Shown: positions 1 through 6,370 of the stretch, in pieces
Numbering within the stretch: position 1 is the first letter of the stretch
Layout of the letters: each line of letters begins with the position of its first letter
Origin: Eubacteriales bacterium
Lineage (GTDB): Bacteria; Bacillota_A; Clostridia; Christensenellales; Aristaeellaceae
DNA: 12,305 nucleotides
Direction: 5' to 3'
Assembly: GCA_030528845.1 (NCBI GenBank)
Contig: JAUMYC010000034.1
Span: forward strand, 1-12,305
The notes under the pieces: model-generated
Seen by the model: the letters and a program-made list of their open reading frames with translations, nothing else
Told to the model about the DNA's origin: nothing
Databases searched by the model: none
Position numbers and translations under genes: made by a program

Positions 1-459
1 CCCACCGACGTCAAGCCCGGCGAGCTGGTCGAACTGCTCGACATGGGCACGAAGGCCACCGTCGTCGAAGCGCCCAACGCCAAGGGCGAGGCGACCGTGC
101 AGGCCGGCATCATGAAAATGAAGGTGCATGTCTCCCGCATGCGCCGCGCCAAGGCAGACCCGGCCGAGAAGAAAAAGCCCAAGTCCAAGGCGAACGTGCA
201 GATCGCAGCCGCGCAGGTCTCTATGGACTGCGATATCCGCGGCATGAACGTGGAAGAGGGCATCCTCGCGGTCGATCTCTTCCTCGATTCCGCCGTGCGC
301 GGAGGCCTCAAGACCGTCTCCATCATCCACGGCAAGGGCACGGGCCTCCTGCGCGCAGGCATACAGGATCATCTGCGGCGGCATCCCGCCATCAAGGAAT
401 TCCGCCTCGGCCGCTACGGCGAGGGCGAGGACGGCGTGACCATCGCGACGCTGAAATAA
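1..459 (+). CDS. mutS2: MutS2, C-terminal part with Smr domain (5' truncated by window edge)
   Basis: The frame is open from base 1 and ends with TAA at 457-459, so this is the last 152 codons of a longer gene (MutS2 proteins are about 780-800 residues). The first ~45 visible residues resemble the KOW-like segment before the Smr domain (VKPGELVELLDMG, then VQAGIMKMKVHVSRM). A Lys/Ala/Pro-rich linker follows, then an Smr domain from about visible residue 73 to the end. The Smr hallmarks are present: a DIRG motif (family LDLRG; the Asp and Arg-Gly are kept, the first Leu is Cys), FLDSAV, IIHGKGTGLLR and the closing DGVTIATLK. Smr is a nucleic-acid-binding or nuclease domain. In Bacillus, MutS2 (RqcU) acts in ribosome-collision rescue; in other bacteria it is described as an anti-recombination factor. 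The ATG at base 43 is an internal Met, not the start. It is probably not functionally tied to the downstream two-component system. Confidence 0.93.
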   Translation, partial: PTDVKPGELVELLDMGTKATVVEAPNAKGEATVQAGIMKMKVHVSRMRRAKADPAEKKKPKSKANVQIAAAQVSMDCDIRGMNVEEGILAVDLFLDSAVRGGLKTVSIIHGKGTGLLRAGIQDHLRRHPAIKEFRLGRYGEGEDGVTIATLK

Positions 460-477
460 GCGGCCCGCTTCGGCCGC
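460..477 (+). repeat. Short GC-rich hairpin directly after the mutS2 stop
   Basis: GCGGCC (460-465) is the exact inverse of GGCCGC (472-477), with a 6-nt loop. It begins at the first base after the mutS2 TAA. No T-run follows, so it is not a canonical intrinsic terminator. It may protect the mRNA 3' end or work together with the hairpin just downstream. Confidence 0.45.
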
Positions 478-482
478 AGCGC

Positions 483-510
483 GCCCGTCTGCCCGCAAAG
501 GCAGACGGGC
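483..510 (+). repeat. Perfect 10-bp hairpin between mutS2 and the response regulator
   Basis: GCCCGTCTGC (483-492) pairs perfectly with GCAGACGGGC (501-510) around an 8-nt loop. The bases after it (TGCACCTATC) contain no U-tract, so intrinsic termination would be weak. It lies 13 nt before the response regulator's Shine-Dalgarno sequence. It could be a degenerate terminator for mutS2, an mRNA processing or stability element, or a structure in the leader of the downstream operon. Confidence 0.5.
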
Positions 511-537
511 TGCACCTATCCGAAAGGAGAACGGCAC

Positions 538-1224
538 ATGTCCAAAACGAGGATCCTGCTGGTGGACGACGACCCGAACATCAGCCAGCTGGTCAATCTG
601 TATCTGACGAAGGAGGGCTTTGACGTGACGGCCTGCATGACCGGCACGGAAGCCCTGCGTTCGTTCAAGGCTTCCCCGCCGAACCTGATGCTGCTCGACG
701 TCATGCTGCCCGGCATGGACGGCTGGTCGGTCCTGCGGGAGATCCGCAAATTTTCCAACATCCCGATCATCATGATCACCGCAAAGGACGAGACCTTCGA
801 CAAGGTGCTCGGGCTGGAGCTGGGCGCGGACGATTACATCGTCAAACCCTTTGAAATGAAGGAGCTCACCGCGCGCATAAAAGCCGTCATCCGGCGCTAT
901 CAGCCCTCCGACGCGCCCGACAGAGAGCTCTCCTTCCCCGGCCTTTCCATCAACATCAGCCACTACACCGTGCATTTTCTGGGAAAACAGCTGGAAATGC
1001 CGCCCAAGGAGCTGGAGCTGCTCTATTTCCTGGCCAGCCACCCCTCCAGCGTGTTCACGCGCGAGCAGCTGCTCGAGCAGGTCTGGGGCTACGAATTCTT
1101 CGGCGACAGCCGTACCGTAGACGTGCATATCAAGCGCCTGCGCGAAAAGCTGACGGCGGAGGAAGACCTGGGCTGGTCGATCAAGACGGTCTGGGGCGTG
1201 GGCTATAAGTTTGAGGTGAAATAA
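538..1224 (+). CDS. OmpR/PhoB-family response regulator
   Basis: A 228-residue cytoplasmic transcription factor of standard family length. Residues 1-120 form a receiver domain: the acidic pocket is D10-D12, the likely phosphoacceptor is D54 (LLDVMLPGMDG), the switch Thr is T81 and the conserved Lys is K103 (VKPF). Residues ~130-226 form an OmpR-type winged helix with PPKELELLYFLASHP, the recognition region RTVDVHIKRLREKL and the ending TVWGVGYKFE. AAAGGAGA at 523-530 lies 7 nt before the ATG and fixes the start. The histidine kinase gene begins 3 nt after the stop, so the two are almost certainly translated together and form a cognate pair. Its target genes are not shown by the sequence; the ABC transporter operon starting near 4085 is a natural candidate. 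No clear sigma-70 promoter is visible in the 78 nt upstream. Confidence 0.95.
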   Translation: MSKTRILLVDDDPNISQLVNLYLTKEGFDVTACMTGTEALRSFKASPPNLMLLDVMLPGMDGWSVLREIRKFSNIPIIMITAKDETFDKVLGLELGADDYIVKPFEMKELTARIKAVIRRYQPSDAPDRELSFPGLSINISHYTVHFLGKQLEMPPKELELLYFLASHPSSVFTREQLLEQVWGYEFFGDSRTVDVHIKRLREKLTAEEDLGWSIKTVWGVGYKFEVK

Positions 1225-1227
1225 GCC

Positions 1228-2721
1228 TTGAAAAGCAGGCTATTCCGGCGGCTCTTTGCCGCCTTCACGGCGGCGATGCTGCTCACTGTCGCGGTGTCGT
1301 CGTTTTTTATGGTGGCCATGGTGCGCGCCGAACGCCAGCATGCGCTCGAGAGCGAGATCATGGTGCAGGCGCGGGACATCGCCTTTCTGCTCAGCGAGCA
1401 GGATATCCCCGGCATCAGCTTCTTCCAGCGCGAGCCCGTGCTCAGCCAGAGCGTCGCCTCGAAGATCCTCTCCGTGCGCGAGGAATACTCCTGCACGGTC
1501 TGGCTCGTCTACGCAAACGGCACGGCCTATACCATCGGCGAGGACATCGTCTCCTCCGAGCAACTCACGAGCGAGGCCATGCTCGATCAGCTCTACTGCG
1601 TGCTCTCGGGCGAGGAGATCCTCGTGCGCGGCGTGCTCGACGGCGACCCCACCGTGGTGACCATCGGCGTGCCTTGGGCGGCCGGGCTCGGCCACAGGGT
1701 GGAGGGCGCGGTGATGCTGCATATCTCCGTATCCAATATGAACGTCGATTACAGCGACATGATCCGCAACGCCGCCATCTCGGCGTGCTTTGCCTTTGTG
1801 CTCGGCGCGGTGCTCAGCCTGCTGATCGCCTCCTCGCAGACAAAGCCCCTGCGCAGGATCAACAAGACCGTGAGCGAATTTGCCAAGGGCCGCTTTGAAA
1901 GCCGCATCCACATGAACGGCAAGGGGGAGATCGCCGAGCTGGCCGACACCTTCGACCGCATGGCCGAAGACCTCTCCCGGCTGGAGGAATCGCGCCGCAG
2001 CTTCGTCGCCTCCGTGTCGCACGAGCTGCGCTCGCCGCTCACCTGCATCCGCGGCTACATCGAGGGCATGCTCGACGGCGCCATCCCGCAGGAGGAGCAG
2101 ACCAAATACCTCGGCGTCGTGCTCTCGGAGACAGACCGGCTCACCTCTCTTGTCAACGATCTGCTCGACCTCTCGCGCATCGAATCGGGCAACGTGCCTC
2201 TGGAGCTCAAGCCCTTCGACCTGAACGAACTGATGCGCCTGACGCTGATCAAATTCGAAACGCGCATCGACAAAAAGGACCTGAACGTGGAGGCCAACCT
2301 GCGCGACGAGCCGATGTACGTGCTTGCGGACAGCGCGCGCATCGCACAGGTGCTCACAAACCTGATCGACAACGCCATCAAATTCCTGCCCGAGGGCGGG
2401 CTGCTCAGCGTATCGGCCTACCCCACGGGCGAAAAATGCATGGTCTCCGTGAAGGACAACGGCCCGGGCATCCCGCAGGAGGATCTGCCGTTCATCTTCG
2501 ATCGCTTCTACAAGGCGGACAAGGCGCACACCTCCGGCATGGGCACGGGGCTCGGCCTGTCCATCGTGCAGAAGATCCTCGAACAGCACGGGCAGAGCAT
2601 CCGCTGCACGAGCGGCCTCAACGGCACCGAATTCCTCTTCACGCTCGACCCGGCGCAGCCCGAAGAAAAACGACCCGCCCGCGAAGAAGGGCCCACGAAA
2701 GGAGAAGAAAACACGCTATGA
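1228..2721 (+). CDS. Membrane sensor histidine kinase with HAMP domain
   Basis: A 497-residue kinase that autophosphorylates and should donate phosphate to the response regulator encoded just upstream. The start is TTG at 1228, supported by a GAGGTG Shine-Dalgarno (1213-1218, inside the regulator's end) and by a signal-anchor-like N-terminus. In order: transmembrane helix ~8-31; extracytoplasmic sensor ~32-180 with a Cache/PAS-like feel (VWLVYANGTAYTIGED, then VTIGVPW and GAVMLHI); second helix ~183-204; HAMP ~205-257; HisKA with H265 in SVSHELRSPL; HATPase_c with N box NLIDNAIKF (N378/N382), G1 DNGPGI (410-415), F box FIFDRFYKAD and G2 GTGLGL (439-444). All catalytic motifs are intact. The sensor domain is large, so this is not a BceS-type intramembrane-sensing kinase. 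C89 and C124 are two cysteines in the outside domain. The last ~20 residues are charged and carry the pepT ribosome binding site in their DNA. Confidence 0.95.
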   Translation: MKSRLFRRLFAAFTAAMLLTVAVSSFFMVAMVRAERQHALESEIMVQARDIAFLLSEQDIPGISFFQREPVLSQSVASKILSVREEYSCTVWLVYANGTAYTIGEDIVSSEQLTSEAMLDQLYCVLSGEEILVRGVLDGDPTVVTIGVPWAAGLGHRVEGAVMLHISVSNMNVDYSDMIRNAAISACFAFVLGAVLSLLIASSQTKPLRRINKTVSEFAKGRFESRIHMNGKGEIAELADTFDRMAEDLSRLEESRRSFVASVSHELRSPLTCIRGYIEGMLDGAIPQEEQTKYLGVVLSETDRLTSLVNDLLDLSRIESGNVPLELKPFDLNELMRLTLIKFETRIDKKDLNVEANLRDEPMYVLADSARIAQVLTNLIDNAIKFLPEGGLLSVSAYPTGEKCMVSVKDNGPGIPQEDLPFIFDRFYKADKAHTSGMGTGLGLSIVQKILEQHGQSIRCTSGLNGTEFLFTLDPAQPEEKRPAREEGPTKGEENTL

Positions 2722-3932
2722 AAGCATACGAACGCCTCCTGCGCTACACCGCCTTCCCCTCCGCTTCCGCCTCCGGGAGCGATACCTTCCCCAGCTCGCC
2801 CGAGCAGCTCGTCTTCGCCAAGGCGCTGGCCGAGGAAATGGAACAGCTGGGCATGACGGAGATCACTCTGGACGAAAACGGCTATTGCTTCGGCACGATC
2901 CCGAGCAATATCGAGCATTGGAACGGCAAGACCGTCGGCTTCATCGCCCATATGGACGTTGTGAGCGACGTGCCCTACGAAAACATCAAGCCCCGGCTGG
3001 TCCCCGGCTACGACGGCGGCGCGGTGGAGCTCGAATCCGGCGCGAAGATGGACCCGGCCGAGTTCCCCTTCCTGAAGAATTATATCGGCGAGACGCTGAT
3101 CGTGACCGACGGAAACACCCTGCTGGGCGCGGACGATAAGGCCGGCGTCGCAGAGGCGCTCACCTTCGCGGAATACTGCAAAAACCACCCGGAATACAAG
3201 CACGGCCGCGTGCGCATCGGCTTTACGCCGGATGAGGAGATCGGCCGCGGCGCAGAGCGCTTCGACATCCCCGCCTTCGGCGCGGATTACGCCTACACCC
3301 TCGACGGCGGCTTCTTCGGCGAGGTCTGCTTTGAGACCTTCAACGCCGCCTCGGCCAAGATCAGCGTCACGGGCGTGAATATCCACCCCGGCTCCGCCAA
3401 GGGCAAGATGATCAACGCCGCGCGCATCGCCGCCGAGTTCGACGCGCTTCTGCCGCAGGACGAGCGCCCCGAAAACACCGAAGGCTACGAAGGCTTCTAT
3501 CACCTCATCGGCATCAAGGGCGAGACCGAGCACGCCAAGGCCTACTACATCCTGCGCGATCACGATTCCGAAAAGCTCGAGCAGCGCAAGCAGGCCGTCT
3601 GCGCCGCCGCCGCCCGGCTCAACGAAAAATATGGCAAAGAGCTGGTCCGGGCGGAAGTCGCCGACAGCTACCGCAACATGAAAGAGGTTCTCGTCGATCA
3701 TATGCACCTGATCGACAACGCCTGCGAAGCCGTGCGCAAGGCGGGCGGCACGCCCGTGATGGTGGCGGCCCGCGGCGGCACGGACGGCTGTCAGCTCTCC
3801 TTCCGGGGCCTGCCCTGCCCGAATCTGGGCACCGGCAGCCACAACCACCACGGCAAGATGGAATTCGCCATCGTCGAGGAAATGGACAAATGCGTAGAGA
3901 TGCTGCGCCATATCGCAGATCAATACACCTGA
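2718..3932 (+). CDS. pepT: Peptidase T (aminotripeptidase, M20B zinc metallopeptidase)
   Basis: A cytoplasmic enzyme that releases the N-terminal residue from tripeptides. It is 404 residues (PepT is usually ~405-410). Numbering follows E. coli PepT closely: zinc ligands H78 (AHMD, with D80 supporting catalysis), D140 (LLGADDKAG), E174 with catalytic base E173 (PDEEIG), D196 (TLDGG), and the last His in HHGKMEF (H378). Also present are the NIHPGSAKGKMINAA dimerisation-lid segment and ARGGTDG. The ATG at 2718 overlaps the kinase stop (ATGA), implying translational coupling. The nearest Shine-Dalgarno (AAAGGAG, 2698-2704) is 13 nt away, longer than usual, which fits coupling. The frame is open further upstream inside the kinase gene, but that part is out-of-frame kinase sequence and not PepT. 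A strong terminator follows. A housekeeping peptidase sharing a transcript with a two-component system is unusual but not unheard of. Confidence 0.95.
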   Translation: MKAYERLLRYTAFPSASASGSDTFPSSPEQLVFAKALAEEMEQLGMTEITLDENGYCFGTIPSNIEHWNGKTVGFIAHMDVVSDVPYENIKPRLVPGYDGGAVELESGAKMDPAEFPFLKNYIGETLIVTDGNTLLGADDKAGVAEALTFAEYCKNHPEYKHGRVRIGFTPDEEIGRGAERFDIPAFGADYAYTLDGGFFGEVCFETFNAASAKISVTGVNIHPGSAKGKMINAARIAAEFDALLPQDERPENTEGYEGFYHLIGIKGETEHAKAYYILRDHDSEKLEQRKQAVCAAAARLNEKYGKELVRAEVADSYRNMKEVLVDHMHLIDNACEAVRKAGGTPVMVAARGGTDGCQLSFRGLPCPNLGTGSHNHHGKMEFAIVEEMDKCVEMLRHIADQYT

Positions 3933-3947
3933 TCTTTCTCCCCTGCA

Positions 3948-3982
3948 CGCCCGCGCGGCCATACGCCGCGCGGGCGTTTTTT
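3948..3982 (+). terminator. Intrinsic terminator after pepT
   Basis: An 11-bp perfect GC stem, CGCCCGCGCGG (3948-3958) with CCGCGCGGGCG (3966-3976), a 7-nt loop and six T's at 3977-3982. It lies 15 nt after the pepT stop, so it should end the regulator-kinase-pepT transcript and separate it from the ABC operon. Confidence 0.93.
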
Positions 3983-4051
3983 CTCCCCCGCAAAAGCGAG
4001 GGAGCGCCCGCTGTTCCCCGCGCGAAATCCTTCGCAATCCGTCATAATATA

Positions 4052-4090
4052 TTCTTATTTATATGGCGCAAAATATGGTATCATGTTAAG
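4052..4090 (+). promoter_or_regulatory. Probable extended -10 promoter of the adaptor/ABC operon
   Basis: The sequence turns AT-rich only here, in the 179-nt gap after the terminator. TGGTATCAT at 4076-4084 reads as an extended -10 (TGn plus TATCAT, one mismatch to TATAAT). The best -35 candidates (TTATTT at 4055-4060 or nearby) are poor, as expected for an extended -10 promoter. Transcription would start near 4091, giving a leader of about 70 nt before the first adaptor. A second AT-rich element, CATAAT at 4043-4048, is a weaker alternative. There is no experimental support. Confidence 0.5.
4061..4078 (+). repeat. ATATGG direct repeat at the putative promoter (possible operator)
   Basis: ATATGG occurs at 4061-4066 and again at 4073-4078, a 12-bp period. 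The second copy overlaps the TG of the extended -10. OmpR-family regulators usually bind tandem direct repeats spaced about one helical turn apart, so this could be a binding site for the regulator encoded at 538-1224 or for another factor. The repeat is only 6 bp and AT-rich, so chance is a real possibility. Confidence 0.25.
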
Positions 4091-4144
4091 CGGGTCGTTT
4101 TTCCCATCGCGCAGACCCACGCGACACGATCTTTCATGAAAAAA

Positions 4145-4151
4145 AAGGAGG
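4145..4151 (+). promoter_or_regulatory. Ribosome binding site that sets the first adaptor's TTG start
   Basis: AAGGAGG at 4145-4151 lies 10 nt before the TTG at 4162. A competing ATG at 4155, in another frame, is only 3 nt away and opens a non-conserved frame. The adaptor frame has a TGA at 4156-4158, so TTG 4162 is the first usable start. Confidence 0.8.
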
Positions 4152-4161
4152 CTGATGAGCC

Positions 4162-5250
4162 TTGCGATTCGGAAAATGGATCGCCCTGGCGGCTGCGTCC
4201 TCGCTGCTGTGCTCCTGCTCGCTGCTGCCGCAGGAGGAGGAATATCTCAACGCGCCCACTCTGCGCGCCTATACGCAGGCCGAATACGAACTGAGCTATG
4301 TGCAGTACGGCGACGTGACCGTCACAGAAAATATCTCCTGCAAATTTCTCCCTGCCACCACGCAGTCCCTCTCCTTCCCCGTCGGCGGGGTCTATTACGA
4401 CGAGATCTTCGTAGAAAAGGGCGATCTTGTGCAGAAGGGACAGCTGCTGGCCCAGCTGGATATCTCCGGCCTGGAAGAGGGCATCGCCGCGCGCAAAGAG
4501 AGCGTCGCCGCGCTGGAGCGCTCGATCGTCAACCTCGAAGAGCAGCGCGCCCTCGCCCAAAGCGCGCAGGAACGCATTCTGGCCGCGCTCCCGCCCGAAC
4601 AGGCCGCCGCGCAGCCGAGCGCGCAGGAGACCGGCGAGCAGTATCAGAGGCAGATCGACTCTCTGCACGACGAGCTGCTCATCGCGCGCCTGCGTCTGGA
4701 AGAGGAAGAGGCGCAGCTGGAACAGCGCAGGCTCTACGCGGGCATCGACGGCGCCGTCACATATGTGCGCAAGATCGAGCCGGGCATGCGCTCCACCGAG
4801 GGTGAGCTGGTCATCAACATCGCCGATGCCTCCACCTCCGTCTTCACCGGAGAGACAGTCAACCACGTGCTCCTGCCCGAAGGGACGGAAGTGAACGTGT
4901 ACTCCAACAAGGAATACCTGCCGGCTGTGGTCGTGTCGGCGCAGTCGCTCGGTCTGGAAGAGGAGATCAGCGAGCGCGGCGAGAAGGTCCTTTATTTCCA
5001 GCTGCTCACGCCCAGCGCGGCGCTGGAGACCAACGACCGCGGCACCGTGACTTTGGTCCTCGCCCATTCGCCCGACACGCTCTACATCGAAAAGAACGCG
5101 CTGCACAGCGTGGGCGAAAGGACGTTCGTCTATCAGATGGACGAGGACGGCCTCAAGCAGATGATCGACGTTGAGACCGGTCTGGAGACCGCCTTCACGG
5201 TCGAGATCGTCTCCGGTCTCTCGGAGGGCGACAACGTCATTCTGGACTAA
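4162..5250 (+). CDS. HlyD/MacA-like extracytoplasmic adaptor, copy 1 (probable lipoprotein)
   Basis: A 362-residue adaptor of the membrane-fusion-protein type that pairs with FtsX-class ABC permeases. The N-terminus is a signal peptide with a lipobox-like end (SSLLCSC; C19 with Leu at -3 and Ser at -1), suggesting lipid anchoring outside the membrane. Domains: first lipoyl half ~68-100 (FPVGGVYYDEIFVEKGDLV, QKGQLLAQLD), helical coiled-coil hairpin ~102-190 rich in Glu, Gln, Ala, Leu and Arg with an Ala/Pro/Gln-rich turn near 143-157, second lipoyl half ~191-221 (YAGIDGAVTYV, PGMRSTEGELV), beta-barrel ~222-303, membrane-proximal domain ~304-362 ending GLSEGDNVILD. It opens the six-gene transporter operon and is followed after 34 nt by a second adaptor. 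Adaptors of this class in Gram-positives (YknX type) help a MacB-like permease export or sense substrates without an outer-membrane channel. The substrate is unknown. Confidence 0.85.
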   Translation: MRFGKWIALAAASSLLCSCSLLPQEEEYLNAPTLRAYTQAEYELSYVQYGDVTVTENISCKFLPATTQSLSFPVGGVYYDEIFVEKGDLVQKGQLLAQLDISGLEEGIAARKESVAALERSIVNLEEQRALAQSAQERILAALPPEQAAAQPSAQETGEQYQRQIDSLHDELLIARLRLEEEEAQLEQRRLYAGIDGAVTYVRKIEPGMRSTEGELVINIADASTSVFTGETVNHVLLPEGTEVNVYSNKEYLPAVVVSAQSLGLEEEISERGEKVLYFQLLTPSAALETNDRGTVTLVLAHSPDTLYIEKNALHSVGERTFVYQMDEDGLKQMIDVETGLETAFTVEIVSGLSEGDNVILD

Positions 5251-5284
5251 AAACAAACGCAACTCCGGAAAGGAATAACGCAAG

Positions 5285-6370
5285 ATGAAAAGCAAGCTGT
5301 TTGTGCTGCTGATATGCGCCTGCCTCGCGCTGAGCGGGGCTCTGGCCGAGGGAGAAGCGCCCGCGCTGCTGGAGCCGGCGGGCGTAGAGCTCGATTACGC
5401 CGCCGCGACGGTCATGGATCTGTACACCGTCACGCCCTATGCCGCTTCGGTCGTGCCGCATACGGAAGACCTGAGCTTTACGGTGGATGGCGTCGTCGCA
5501 AAAGTGCATGTGCATCTGGGCAGCAGCGTGCGCGCGGGCGACGCGCTGATCACGCTCGATGAAGAAGACCTGCTCGAGCAGGAGGCCGAGCTGGCCGAAG
5601 AGCTCGACTACACGCGCAGGCTGCACGCAAACGCCAACGAGCTCGCCCAGATTGACATCCGCATCCAAACCTTGGAAATGGAGCAGATGAAAAAGGCGGG
5701 CGCGAGCGAGGCGGAGCTGATCCGCGCGGAAACGGACGTCGAGATGCTGCGCCTGAAGCTGCGCCAGACCCAGCAGGAGCAGGCCGTCGCCGTCTCCGCT
5801 CTGGAGGAGGAGCTGGCCGGGCTGCGCGGGAAGATCGGCAAGAACGTGCTCTGCGCGCCCTATGACGGCGTGATCGTCTCCATCGCGAACCTGCGCGAGG
5901 ACTACGGCGTGACCGCCTACGACACGGTCATCCGCATCGCGGACGAGAGCAGGCTGCATCTCTCCGGCGAATTCGTGACCCAGAACACCGTAAAATCCGC
6001 CCATGAGGTCTACGCGCTCATCAACGGGCAGAAATATGCGCTGGAATATCTGCCGGCCGATATGTCGGAGCACCTCTCCGCCGTCTTCGCCGGGGTCCCC
6101 CTGCGCTCGGAATTCAACATCGAGGGCGACCTGACAGAACTCGCCTGCGGAGATTACGCCGCCGTGTGCGTAGTCACAGGCTATGTGGAAGACGCCCTGT
6201 CCATCCCGTGCAACGCGCTCTATTCCGACAGCGCCGGGCGCTATGTCTATAAGCTGGACGAGGACGGACAGCGCGTGCGCGTGAACGTGCACACGGGCAT
6301 GTCCAATTCGCTGTACATCCAGATCACAGACGGACTCGAGGAAGGAGATCTTGTGTATGTCAAGGAATAA
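5285..6370 (+). CDS. HlyD/MacA-like extracytoplasmic adaptor, copy 2
   Basis: A 361-residue protein. Residues 1-21 look like a signal peptide, probably cut after ALA (19-21); a cysteine pair (C11, C13) lies too early to be a convincing lipobox. Domains: first lipoyl half ~62-92 (SFTVDGVVAKVHVHLGSSV, RAGDALITLDEEDL), long charged coiled coil ~94-184, second lipoyl half ~187-220 (LCAPYDGVIVSI, then TVIRIAD), beta-barrel ~221-300, membrane-proximal domain ~301-361 (LSIPCNALYSD, YVYKLDEDGQRVRV, DGLEEGDLVYVKE). The shared order of parts and matching endings show it is a paralogue of the flanking adaptors, but the sequences differ almost everywhere, so the duplication is old. AAAGGA at 5269-5274 is 10 nt before the ATG. 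Its last 14 nt overlap the third adaptor, implying coupled translation. It probably contributes to a mixed adaptor assembly on the shared permease. Confidence 0.85.
   Translation: MKSKLFVLLICACLALSGALAEGEAPALLEPAGVELDYAAATVMDLYTVTPYAASVVPHTEDLSFTVDGVVAKVHVHLGSSVRAGDALITLDEEDLLEQEAELAEELDYTRRLHANANELAQIDIRIQTLEMEQMKKAGASEAELIRAETDVEMLRLKLRQTQQEQAVAVSALEEELAGLRGKIGKNVLCAPYDGVIVSIANLREDYGVTAYDTVIRIADESRLHLSGEFVTQNTVKSAHEVYALINGQKYALEYLPADMSEHLSAVFAGVPLRSEFNIEGDLTELACGDYAAVCVVTGYVEDALSIPCNALYSDSAGRYVYKLDEDGQRVRVNVHTGMSNSLYIQITDGLEEGDLVYVKE
6342..6347 (+). promoter_or_regulatory. Ribosome binding site that decides the third adaptor's start
   Basis: AAGGAG at 6342-6347 lies 9 nt before ATG 6357 but only 3 nt before an in-frame TTG at 6351. 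The spacing favours ATG 6357. The site lies inside the coding end of the second adaptor. Confidence 0.75.

Noticed and set aside
2436..2717. A longer upstream start for pepT inside the kinase gene
   Set aside because: The frame is open but encodes Arg/His/Pro-rich out-of-frame kinase sequence. PepT homology begins exactly at ATG 2718.
4091..4161. Riboswitch or attenuator in the adaptor operon leader
   Set aside because: Only a weak 5-bp GGGTC/GACCC pairing is visible in the ~70-nt leader, with no terminator-like stem and T-run and no recognisable riboswitch core.
3890..4294. A 134-codon plus-strand frame spanning the pepT end, the terminator and the adaptor start
   Set aside because: It crosses an intrinsic terminator and the putative promoter, and has no recognisable domain. 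The short MKKKEADEP segment from the ATG at 4136 has no upstream ribosome binding site.
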